NCBI GenBank assembly: GCA_907165135.1
Contig: OU015569.1
Location: 1,736,001 to 1,800,000 of the forward strand
Direction of reading: 5' to 3'
DNA from: Oikopleura dioica
Taxonomy: Eukaryota > Chordata > Appendicularia > Copelata > Oikopleuridae
Length of the DNA stretch: 64,000 bases
A program made the translations under genes and the position numbers. Below are positions 1 through 15,493 of the stretch, in pieces. The notes under the pieces are model-generated. The model saw only the letters and a program-made list of their open reading frames with translations. It was not told where the DNA came from and did no database searches. Position 1 is the stretch's first letter; each line of letters starts with the position of its first letter.

Positions 1-2538
1 AAAACATTTCGTGAGAGGAAAACTAGATAAACGATCCTTTTCGAGTTTCCAGAGTCGCCTCCTCTTGCCAAGACGTTGATGATGAACGACTGGTCGGGTG
101 GCAAGTCAACTTCGACACAGAGCCTGGTCGGCGTTTTTTTCTCGCCTTTGAAGAATTCGTTGTACGCCGCATTCATTGTGTTAAATTGACTGTGCGAAGA
201 ATTGAAACGTGTGATTATTTTTCTCTCGCTTTTGAACCAACCTTAAATCGCGGAGAAATAGCTGCACTTGAACAATGTCGGCTCTATTGAGGCCTCTCGC
301 CTTTAGCCCGCAATTAACAGTTTCCAGCGCGGCGGCGAGGGTTGAAGAGCTGAGACCGGAAATCGCCACGAATCGACCATCGGATGCGATGATTTTACCC
401 TCCGTGACTGCTGGAACGGCCGCTGCATCTGATCGATACTGCACAAGTGTGTTGGGAAAATATTCACTCTAATAGCCACGGAAGCGGGAACGCGCACGCG
501 ATCCAATGCACTGACAAATTTCATGCTTAGACTTTGCTCGAGATCTTCATCAGAGATCGAATTTTATGTTCCCAAATTTCAATCATTCAATTAATAATCA
601 TCATTAATTCGGGTCAGAAATGTCTGAAGAAAAATCTCCTTTTGTATTGTATAGCCCCTCTAACCCACTCAAGAAGTATTTCTCGAATGACCTTTAGCCT
701 TGGATAAAAATAAAGGATGAATGAAAACCCCGTCAAGAAATTCGGCTCATCCCTTTATTGAGAAACAGGGAAAAAATAAATCGAGGTGTATATTTTCATT
801 TGAGCGCTACGTTTTTTGTCGCATCGACAAAATGAAATTCTGGTTATTGTTGCATGCATAGAAGCGTGACCTAGTTAGCGAGTACGGCTTTTATGTAGCA
901 TTTGAAGCAGTAATCCTCGAAAACAATGGACACCATAAACAGGGTAAATCGGCTTATCGAACAACACGCGGCCTATATCCCCCACTAAAACTTGATTCAA
1001 GGCCTCTTGACCTAGACCATGCTAAAAAAATCTCATCCCACAAAAAAAGGATGACGAAAAAAAGTCCAAATTGGCATTCAATAAGTTAGTTTAGACAGCA
1101 TGTAACTTATGTATTGAAGATTTTTTTGCAATTCTCACACCCTTCTTTTTTGTTGTGAGAAAAACACAACTCGCTCTAGTGGCTCATGTAATCCGGATTC
1201 TTGATCCCTGAAAACAGAAAATCTAGTCGCGAACACACATTCCTGTCGCATCGCTGGCGAAAGCCTCCAATCCGCGTTTCCGCTTTCTGACTGCCGGAAA
1301 CTCTTGGTCTCTTTGGAATGCGTTGAGCAACACTCTACTAAACAGCGACTACTTGTTTCCCACTTCTTTCACTTTCTCAAATCATCTCCTAAAGAAGCTT
1401 TCTTTATTTGGAGGTAGTAAACCGGGGCGTCGAAGTCATCCGAGTGCAAGATCGTTTCTGTCTCCTCTAGAGCGATTTTCTTCTTGTAGAGAGGACAGTC
1501 GGTCACGAACGATTCGAATTCGCCACCTGAAAAGGGAGATGACTATATTGAGAAAATAGGGGTAAAGAGAAAAGTGAAATGTACCCCTAAACAACTCTGT
1601 ATCAACAGAGAACAGAAGAGGATGAAATTCAAAGCGCTTTGAAGCTCGAATCGCCACGAGCGTAAAATTTAAGCGCACTGTTACCTTCGCCCGCCGGATG
1701 TACTCCGAATTTCTCTTCCAAAGTTAAGAGCGTCGGGGTCAGCTCGTGAAGCAGCTTTCCGACGTGCTTCCGGTTTAATCCCAGCGCCGCCACTTTTACA
1801 ATGACGACCTCGAAGCCAAGTTGCGACAAGTCCTGGATGTACTGCTTCTGATCTTTTTGCCAAAGCGGAGCGAGTGAAACCAGCCCAAGTCGGCTGCAAA
1901 CGGACTCAACTCGTACTCGCTGGTAATCTTTCTAGGCGGTCAAAGTTTTAAATAAAGGGTATCTCCATCGATTAGGCAATCTTTAACGAATTTCAAAATT
2001 TGGGAATCATGGAGGAGAATCTTTCAAAATATCAAAGGTCTTCGAAAAATGAGCCGCTTTCCTGAAAGAAGAGCACCGCAGCAAATTCCATCAATTTGCA
2101 TCTGTTTCTTCATTTTTGCCAGAAGAAGGTAGAGATCTTCCACTTCGTCGCCTTCTGATGGTGTGTAGTCCATGGTTGAGCAGTTGGACTTGCTTTTAGA
2201 GCCTTGCGTGAAGATGGGCAATTCAAGCGCTTGAGCAACGAGTGAGATTCCTTCTGTAGCGACAGATTGGTACATTTCCGAGTCGGGCTCGCCGCCATCC
2301 TCGGGATAAATGTGGCCAATACACGTGACATCGTGGCCCGATGCAACTTAGCAATCCGAGTTTGATGGATGGAAAAATTACTCTAGTACGTAAAAAAAGG
2401 ATCGGAGCAGTGAAGCGTGGAGCTACTCAATTTATTTAGTACAACTGTTCTCTAGGTCACACGTCCGTCAAACTTTCCTACAGCGTGAAGGGCGAACAGC
2501 GAATCTTTCCCACCGGAAAGCAAGGCGCCGATTTTCAT
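1..2538 (-). CDS. dph6: Diphthine-ammonia ligase (DPH6), C-terminus beyond the window
   Basis: The last step of diphthamide synthesis on elongation factor 2: ATP-dependent amidation of diphthine in the cytosol. The first exon (2463-2538) carries the PP-loop ATP-binding motif SGGKDS about eight residues from the start. Exon 2 (2062-2346) gives EGDEVEDLYLLL and GALLS; exon 3 (1685-1927) continues DYQRVRVESVC and VIVKVAALGL; exon 4 (from 1526) gives GGEFESFVTDCPL, all family signatures. Further left, exons near 240-440 and 1-190 encode RidA-like segments (GLNRADIVQVQLFLRDL, then MNAAYNEFFKGEK), as in the long fungal and invertebrate forms that fuse RidA domains to the ligase. Exons between about 540 and 1320 are not resolved. 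The exon 2-3 intron (1928-2061) has a GA donor. No stop codon is reached before base 1. It is the most downstream member of a same-strand chain, 687 bp after endophilin B. Confidence 0.88.
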
Positions 2539-3224
2539 ATTTATTTCTTATTACGCTTTCGACTTTCTATACACAAACAATCTACATTTTCTTTAGAACT
2601 TTATTTTTTAATTTCCGAGGAAAATATTTCAACATTGAAATTAGTTTAAAAAACTGGAGGAGTCTACCCCCATAAATACTTTGAAAAACTCCTATTGAAC
2701 AATTTAGGGGTCCTTTTCCGACGGTCAGTCGACAATTTAAGGAGACTCCAGATATTCTGATATTGAAGTATTCAGAAGGGTTTTATTTAGAATAGCGAAT
2801 AGATTCAAATAGGTAAAAAGATAAAATTGGTACATGCAACAACGTATGATGTGAGTGTGTGTGTACGAATATGTTTTTTTTGCAGACAGTGTACTGTTAT
2901 TATATAAAATTGATATTTTCTGAAGGTGAAAATGGCATTGTTTGTATGACAAAAATAGAAAGGTAAACAATAGTTTTTTTAAACATGAAGAATTAGGCGG
3001 GCAGATTTTTTTTCAATTATTCGTTCAATATTTAGCAGCTTGTCTAGTCGGTCTAAAAATAACGATGAGGGATGGAGAAAAAAATACTTCCGCTCTTGTT
3101 AGTTTTTGAAAAATACAAAGAAAGAAAATCGCAAAATAGAACCTTTCTCTCGACTTTTCTGTTATGATAACTTTCTCGTTCAAATTTTCTAACTAGCGGC
3201 TATAAATTTAAATTTACAGTAGCT

Positions 3225-4716
3225 TTAATCAAATACAGTAGGGCTTACTTTAATGATGTCGGAAACTGGGACAGCTTTTGTCTGCGAATCGCGTCGTGGA
3301 AAACCGTTGCTTCCGTTGCTTCCGAGGAGGGCCTGTGCATTTGCCTGAGAATGTAAATCAGTGAGTTTGTTAATTTGCCAATTTTAATGCGCATCTTCAT
3401 TGACCCCGGGGGTCAAGAAGTGTCAGTTCACGAGTGAACGAACCTGGAGTGATTTGGCGTGAGACGCAGCAGCAGCGAAATAGTCGACCTGGGCGTCGAT
3501 GAATTCCTGGTACGCTCTCAACTAGAAGGAAAATGAATGATCACGCCTCTTGCCTGGAATGATAAGTTAACAAATTCGCACCTGTGTTGAGTGATGCGAG
3601 CTCGTTCCTTCCAGCAATAGTTTCAGGAGCTCTTGTTGTCTTTCAAAGTCCGTCTAAAATTCAAAAGCGTTAAAAATCAAAACTCTTTAATCAAAGATCA
3701 CCTGTAAATTGCGAACTTCTTTCTCCTGCTGATCTCGACCTTCGAGGGTCTTCACCTTTTTCAACTTTGCTTTTGCCGCGTCCAGGTCCAATCGTTTTGT
3801 CTCCAGAATTCCCTTTTCCTTGAAAATAGTTTTTGCATCGTTCTCGAGGAATGTCTTGAATGGTCCAATTACACATTCCTTCGCCTTGTCCAAATAAATC
3901 TTCTCTGCCTTTGAAATTTCGATTTGGGCGTTACCAGAAGCCTCAAGAATAGCTCCTAGTTGTTCATTGCTTTCTTTTGCTCCGGCACTCGAGCAGAGGA
4001 GGGATGACCCGAGTGATTCCAGCCCAGAGAGGTCTTGAGGTCGTCCAAGCGAGTTGCCAGAGTCGATCTGTAAATAACGCTTATGGAATACTTCGAAAGT
4101 GAAGGAAGATAAGCTAGTAACTCTTATTTTGGTTAGAGATGAAAAATCAGAATCGCCAGATCAAAAGACCTTACCACCTTATTACTCTCACAACTCGCCC
4201 ATTTTTGATTGATCGAGCCTAACTACAAGCAGAGCTTGCTAAACGAGCACAGTATCAACATTCGAGCGTACCTTGCTGAGAACGAGCTTCTCCATGCGGA
4301 GGTTTGGGTTTGGTTGAACGAGCGCATTCATTGAATCGCAAATTTTCGACAAATTGACTTGCATCACTTGAAAGCGGCGGAACATGACGTCCACATCCGG
4401 GTCAAGCGGCGTCTTCTCCACTGAAAACATATTTTGGAATAAATTAACGATTGTCCAAGATAATCCGGCTTTATAAACAAGAATACACTTCTCTTTTTGT
4501 ATTCACGGAAAAGTGGAGCGGGGGTCACTCAAATCTCTTCCTTGCCATTATTTTTAAGCGGGAAAAGCTTTAGTTTGCAGTGGTACCTTGGCCTAACTGC
4601 AGTTGCTCTTCTGTGTACTGCTTCGCCCTGCTAAAGAGGGTTGAAGCATCTGAGGCGAATTTTTTGACGTCGATTCCGAGTCCCTCCATGGGCGAGCCAG
4701 GCAATCTGAGCGACAT
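3225..4716 (-). CDS. sh3glb: Endophilin-B-like BAR protein, no SH3 domain found
   Basis: Endophilin B binds and bends membranes of mitochondria, autophagosomes and endosomes through an N-BAR domain. Six exons join in frame: 4587-4716, 4272-4420, 3702-4067, 3582-3653, 3444-3521 and the last ending at 3225. The N-terminal amphipathic helix region (GIDVKKFASDASTLFSRAKQ), LVQPNPNLRMEKLV, KTFLENDAKTIFKEKG and KRLDLDAAKAKLKKVK match endophilin B rather than A. About 308 residues are encoded. The frame ends DIIKVSPTVFD then stop, where other family members continue into a linker and a C-terminal SH3 domain; no SH3-like sequence was seen in the 690 bp down to DPH6. A splice acceptor (TTTTCAG, cut after 4753) lies 36 bp before the start, and TUBE1 ends 126 bp upstream, as expected for a downstream operon gene. 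Confidence 0.88.
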
Positions 4717-4842
4717 TTTCTTGGAGTAACTTTGAAACTTTCAGAGTTCACTCTGAAAAGCAACTCGAATTTTTTATCACTTTCTTTTCGAAAAACTTTA
4801 AATAATTTCGAATAAAAAACAGGGTTGAAGAAGGGTCTGAAA
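4717..4842 (-). other. Intercistronic spacer with probable trans-splice acceptor
   Basis: The 126 bp between the TUBE1 stop and the endophilin-B start hold a pyrimidine tract and TTTTCAG (acceptor cut after 4753) with no donor in the right place upstream in the same gene. In appendicularians such sites accept a spliced leader that caps downstream cistrons. Similar AG sites sit directly before the starts of TUBE1, ABHD14, RUVBL2, CEP135, ZNF593 and others in this window. The spliced-leader gene itself is not seen here. Confidence 0.6.
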
Positions 4843-7014
4843 TTAGGCAATGGAAAGTCGAGGAATGTCGATTGTTTCGTTTTTCTGAACTGATTGATAT
4901 TGAGCGATGACCTCATCGATTGAGTGAAGAGCTTCTTGGAAGAGGCTCGAGTCGAAGCCATCCACGTGGTTGTAGTGGTGGAGGTGAGCTTTTCGGCGGT
5001 AGAGTTTGGAGAAACGAGATTTCAGCGCCGTGAAGGATGGTAAAATGCTCGTTGAGTTGTGAAGACCGAGAAGGGAGAAGGGCTGACCACTTGGCGCGAC
5101 TAGAATGGTTAGGGTTAAGCTTCAAGGCCTCGTAAATAGACTTACCGTTGCATAGACCAACCTTCCATCCATCTTGGTTCCAATTGACAAACTGCAACTA
5201 AAGATAAATTTACAAAAATGCAAGCAGGTCTAACATGGTCGCACTCAATGAAGCGTAATTCTAGCGTTATAATACCTGTTTGGCAAGACGGGAAATGTTT
5301 CGCCGCATGTCCGATAATTCAATTTTGCCTCTCGCGATCAAGGCCGAAGCCGCAAGTACAGATCGTCTCGGATCGCCGCCCACGAGCGCATGCGTGCCCA
5401 AAATATACCAGGTCAACAAAAAGAGAATAGGATACTGGATGCTATTTAGATTGATTCCAGATTAACAACGCGTCTCTTGAGAGTCGAGTAAAATCGAAAT
5501 TGCTGTAAATTGTGGACCTGGACCGAAAAAGCGCTTGTGAACATTTCATCGAGCCGTCTGATGGGAAGATTCAGATCTTTGGAGAGGAAGAGAGGGGAGA
5601 GACAAGTAGTGAGATAGTGCATCCGTGGGAAGGGAACGAGGTTCATCGTGATTTCGTTCAAATCGACATTGAGTGATCCTGGGAATCGGCAGGAAGAAGT
5701 GATGTTCAAAATACTCTGAAAAGATGGGTTACTTACTTCAAATTCAAAAGAGAATAGCCAGTTCTGCCGATATTTTCTGATATTTTTCAGCCCCGGTCGT
5801 TTATTTTTTAATCTTGTTGTCTCTTTTCTTTGTTCAATTTAAGTTAAATCACAAAAAAAGATGGCTGCTATGGCCGGCCGATTAATATATCAATAATGTT
5901 TGGTTTAGGGCATTAATGAATGAGCAAAATGCTCAGGCAAGAAAAAATGTCATATCGATTCAATTCGACATTCAATTTGTCAATGCAAATCAGATATTTA
6001 CTGACCTGGGCGACTAACGAGTTCATCTCGCCCCAGCTCGTCTTTTTCTCGCTGCCGGCATTTGCAGTTTCCGTGATGCGGTGTCTAGAATTGTTCGAAG
6101 CGGCCTTGACGCGATTGGTGATCTCAGCGAGGGACGAGTTGTCGACTGGCATCACGGAATTTGCATAATCGGTCAATTGACGCATTGCTAGCATTGAATT
6201 GTAAGGGCTTGTGATGACATCGTCGTCTCCTGATGGATACACTTTGTTTTGGGCTCTTTAATGAAATATTCATAAAGGCTAGATAAGACATCATCTCTCG
6301 ATGAAATTGTTTGAAGAGGCCTTGTTCTTATCCTCGAAATCGAGCCCTTTGCCTGGAGTAACTAGCCTCTCAATATCAGGAAATTCATCTGCCAGTACTG
6401 ACAGTACATTTGTCCCCAAGCCCGATCCAGTGCCACCACCCATCGAGTGAATAATGAACCAGCTACTCATTGCTTCGCATTTTTCAGCAGTATGTCTCAG
6501 CACTTCATAAATTCCCTCTCCTTTAGGAGGGTTACTCACAGTTTCAAAGTAGAAACATCAAATTGACGGTAATTAACTGTTTACGGTTTCCCCGGCCTGT
6601 ATCGCGATCCATATTCATAAAAGCCAACGGCCCAGTTATTTCCGGAGCCAGATTGGGAAGTGACGGACAGGGCGGGATCAAAGAGCTCTCCGATGGATGA
6701 GCGTTGAGACGCCTCCACAACAGACTCTTCCATATCAATTAGGACTGCGCGCGCTTTTAACGACGAAATTGGAGAGCTAAAAATATCATTCCAGCTTTCT
6801 GTCCAACCTAAGGTTCTTCAAGTTGAACCATCAATTACCCGACTTTGAGCTCCCTTCCAGAGGACGAATCAGTATTCCGAAAAAACGAGCTCAGCGCCAT
6901 GTCATAAACAGTATCTTGTTTGGCTACAGAATGCTCTGCCAAGGCCATTTCCCAGAATCGCCGGCCAATTTGATTGCCGCATTGGCCGACTTCGACGAGC
7001 ACATTTTCAGTCAT
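4843..7014 (-). CDS. tube1: Epsilon-tubulin
   Basis: Epsilon-tubulin is a centriolar tubulin needed for triplet microtubules and centriole maturation. Eight exons were joined: 6839-7014, 6585-6776, 6353-6534, 6006-6241, 5715 to about 5461-5530, an exon ending at 5276, 5146-5197 and 4843-5099. Diagnostic segments are VLVEVGQCGNQIGRRFW, SLKARAVLIDMEESVV, SGSGNNWAVG, the tubulin GTP loop GGGTGSGLG, YPSGDDDVITSPYN, NVDLNEITMNLVPFP, LQFVNWNQDGWKVGLC and the C-terminal PRLSIA, all fitting epsilon rather than delta. Intron 3 (6242-6352) has a GC donor. Introns of 46 and 50 bp are typical of appendicularians. The junction between the exons meeting near 5400-5470 is not settled. TTCAG stands just before the start, 337 bp after the ABHD14 stop. 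Confidence 0.92.
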
Positions 7015-7350
7015 ATTCTGAAGGCACCATAAGTTATTCCTTGCTAAGAGGGCCCCATACTTTATGAGATCGAATAAGGGTGTCCTAGCCTATAAGGCTA
7101 ATATCAAAGCAGCGCTGATGATAACCCTGACACCTCTTAGACGAAGGGAATTAGGCCTCCTTAATGACTACTTTCCTGTGGTACTGAGCTGCTCCTTTTT
7201 CTGAACACACTTACACCCACACAGGACCTAATAAGGTCTGTACCGAAGAAAAACTACTCCAACGTATGGTTTCAGTACCTCGGGAGATAACGACTATTCA
7301 GCGTAGAATGATCAAGGAACTGTATTACAGAATCGAAAAGAGAGGCAAGA

Positions 7351-8307
7351 TTAGAGCGATTGAATGAATTCGACCAAACGGGAGTTGAAAAGTTCTGGAT
7401 CGTCCAAATAACAAGGGTGTTTCCCATTTGGAATCATGAGAACTGAAGAGTGGGGAATGTTGGACATGAAATCAACTGAAGTCGCGCCCAGGGATTTGTC
7501 TAGTTCGCCGTAGATGATCAGCGTCGGGACAGTGATTTTAGCATAGTCCTCTTTGCTACAGAAAGGTTACAATTGTTCCTCAAGAAAAGGACGAGAAATG
7601 AAGTACCTTACTCTATTAGCACCAACAGGAGCGACTGGAACATAACCCGCAAGACGTTCTGCTCCCTTCTCTTTCAAAAAAGGAACAGAATAACTACCAG
7701 ACATCGACGGAGAAACGAGAACAAACTTTTCACCAGGATAAAATTTGTTCAAATAGGTGACAGTGTCGGACGGCTTTGAAATTCCTTTTGACTCGCCAAA
7801 ACCGGGCAAATCAATCGCTACTCCTCTGATGTTTGCTTTTGACAGAGCTTCAAGAGTGTTTGTTTCAACCCAAGTTGCAGAAGAAAACGCAGCTCCGTGG
7901 AGTAAAAGAACTGGCGGATGAGATGAGGAACTTTTTTGGCTTTTTATATCAGAAGATTCTTACAACAAGTTGAGAAATTCTGAGTCCTAAGAGCCCTCTT
8001 GAGGATTTTTGACAAATGAGAGGGGGACCTGATGACTCAAAAAATGGCCCGTATTTGTAAGGATTTGAAAACCATTCCTAGGTCCAAACGGAACTTTCTT
8101 CAACTCAGGATAAGGAAAAACATCGTTTTGTTTCTCGCTAGAAACAGATTTCGCAGATGGAGGCTCAGCCATATCAGAATCTTTCGTCGAAGAAAAAATT
8201 AAAATTATTCCAAAAACGAACAACGCCGAAGCTGCGATTTTTAAAATGGTATTCTTCGACAAATATTTGCCTGTTTGGTTTTCGAGTAATTTCACTTTGT
8301 CCGACAT
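7351..8307 (-). CDS. abhd14: ABHD14-like alpha/beta hydrolase with N-terminal membrane anchor
   Basis: A member of the small ABHD14 serine-hydrolase family; the vertebrate A form is a type II membrane protein and the B form acts on acetylated substrates. The first exon encodes a short basic stretch, one hydrophobic helix (LKIAASALFVFGIILIF, about residues 22-38) and a lumenal linker. The hydrolase core follows: VLLLHGAAFSS, VAIDLPGFGESKG, the nucleophile elbow VSPSMSG with Ser, PTLIIYGELD with the acid, and PNGKHPCYLDDP with His. GYVPVAPVGANRV is typical of ABHD14. The final exon starts after a GTAG acceptor near 7555. The junction between exon 1 and the core exon (about 7925-8015) is unclear: a CAG|GTCCCC donor is in the wrong phase for the later acceptors. 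A CTGCAG acceptor lies 25 bp before the start; RUVBL2 ends 234 bp upstream. Confidence 0.82.
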
Positions 8308-8541
8308 TCTCAACTTGAAGAATTCGACTTTTGACTTCTGCAGAGGAAAAAAATACAAGTTTTATTGATTTTCAAAGAAAATAATAATATATTTATATCC
8401 TATTTTTAAAAAAGGCAGTAACTGTGGAATGGGAAACAAAAAAGTAATAATTAGACTACGTTCTTTTGGATACGTCAGTAATTGAGTAAACAGTAGAATG
8501 AATCAGTCGTCCTTCTATTTTTGAACTTGAGTTCTTGATTT

Positions 8542-12172
<3,631 letters not shown>

Positions 12173-13969
12173 ATGCTCCGAAATTTACGTATACGAGCCG
12201 CTAGGAAGGGATTTAGAGACAGCTTTTCATCCAAAAAGAGATTAAAATTCTAAACAGACGATTTTAATAATAATTCAAAATTTTTCTCTCAAAAGAAGCT
12301 CTAGAAAAACAACGCTGATCCCGTTTTAAAGCTACTACACGAAATACGGAATCTCCCGAAATGCAACAGATGCGGAAATCAAGAAGGCGATAAATGCGTA
12401 CACTCTGAATAATGCTTTCAAATCTCCTTTTTCTGCGCCCCTGCCGAAGAGTCCCAAAAGCAGACTTGGACTTGTTGCGATTTTTGCGGCAAGGGATCAG
12501 TTTGCCAAATATATTCTCATTTATCAGAGGTACATTCATATCCTAGTTATATAAAATGTTGAAGCAGCAAAAATTCATGGAACTCTTATTGATACACCGC
12601 ATAAAGTCTTCATTATAAATTGTGAAATGATATCCAAGAGGCACGATATTAGGGAAGTTTCAAAATTTTGTGACATGGCAAAAATTTTGAAGTTTCCCAT
12701 GACGAACTCACACTATTTCCTTAAGCTCTTCATTTTAGCATTTTTACTTTGGAAATCGTCGATAGCTCTCCGTTTTATTTCAAATTGTTTACAAAAGATC
12801 GAGCGCCACATTTAGCGTGTTACTCAACAAATACCATCTTGACCTAAATTGTATACCTAGGACTCCCCAGCAATTTCAAATTTATTCAATCCTCAGATCA
12901 GATTGATAATATAGTTCAAGTTGGAAAAAATCGAGTAAGGTAATTATGAGTATCTTGGGCTGCTCGTATTCAAAATAAGATTGAAAAGGGGGAATTTTAA
13001 AAATCATTGACAAATAACTCTTTAGACAAGCTTACAACATCTGGGTAGACGAACGTAATCTTGGAAAGGCGATGGCAACTGCTCTCTATTCTAAAAATCA
13101 TCTTCTCGTCTGACGATCAAAATAAAAGAAAACAAGGAAGAGAACGCGACGAAAAATGAACACAACTTAAGTGCCGATTATTTGAACAGAAGACTGGCCG
13201 AGGAACAGAAAGCAGCGTGGAGTGGAACCAGTTCAAGACAAAAAACAGTTGATGAAAACAAGAGGGATGAGAAAGCAACAGAAAACAATAGAAGCTCAAC
13301 AGAGAAAAGTGAGATAAAAGGAGAGACTGTTCTAAAAGGCGAAATTGAACAAGAACCTATTCTCCCGAAGGTAATTGTTTACACAGCCAATACGGTATCT
13401 CCCATAAAAGTGCTTTCTTGCTGCGAAAATGAAACTAGGGCATTCTCTTTTTTGAACGACCCACGATGTTTGCCATGTTCTCTTGGGTCGATCTAAGGCT
13501 CCATATAAAAACGCAAACCTATTCGAGTACGACTCAGTTTAAATAATCTTTATTTTTAACCAGAAGATGTTCATTAATGCTTTTTATAAAATATTCTACA
13601 GCGAAACAAGCAGTTCCCCAAGTCTGAGTAACCTGAGTTACTCGTAGTACGTAAATAAAAGATATAAATGAAAATTAGCCCCTCGTCTCATTGTCTGCAA
13701 AACTTTGAATTTTATTTCAGGGAGTCGGTGTAGCACTGAGCGCAGGTCTACTACTATCACTTCGTTCTCCATTGGGCAAACGATTTCTTGCCCCTTTCTT
13801 GACTGCTTTATTGGTCCCTTTCGCTGCGATTTTCTATTACTTGTTCGAAGATGGTAGAAGTATTTCCGACGATCCGAACTCTTCTTATCCAAGAGAATCG
13901 ATAATTGAAATGAGGCGGAAAAGAAGAGAACGCGAAAGTTTAGATTCGATTGAGCACAAAGACACCTGA
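12173..13969 (+). CDS. J-domain (DnaJ) protein with C-terminal membrane segments
   Basis: J-domain proteins recruit Hsp70 chaperones. The first exon (12173-12204) follows a CTACAG acceptor and encodes a basic, presequence-like MLRNLRIRAA. A GA-donor intron (12205-12331) leads in frame to YYTKYGISRNATDAEIKKA, the start of a J domain. A later exon from 13026 gives QAYNIWVDE, the typical end of helix III. The exon or exons between, which should hold the HPD tripeptide, could not be placed between about 12400 and 13020. A GT intron then joins a charged linker (about 13114-13370, many Lys and Glu) and, after a 350-bp intron, the exon 13721-13969 with two hydrophobic stretches (VALSAGLLLSLRSP and FLTALLVPFAAIFYYLF) and a charged tail. 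DNAJC30-like or another mitochondrial J protein is possible. GALT starts 79 bp downstream. Confidence 0.55.
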
Positions 13970-14048
13970 TATTCTTCCCTGAAGTTCTTATATTTAAAAT
14001 CATACGGATACTAGCTGCTAAGAAGCATCTAAAACTATTGATTCAAGA

Positions 14049-15324
<1,276 letters not shown>

Positions 15325-15493
15325 GAAACAAAAACTACCATTCTAGTGTTATATCCAATTATCTGTACCAACTGCTAATTACTTCGTGATTTCTGTCAAA
15401 TGTTAAAAGACATCAATTCCAAAAATTCAATTTTCAATTTAAATTTTATTTAATTTCAACGAATTTCAATTGATAAAAATGACTTCAGAGAAA

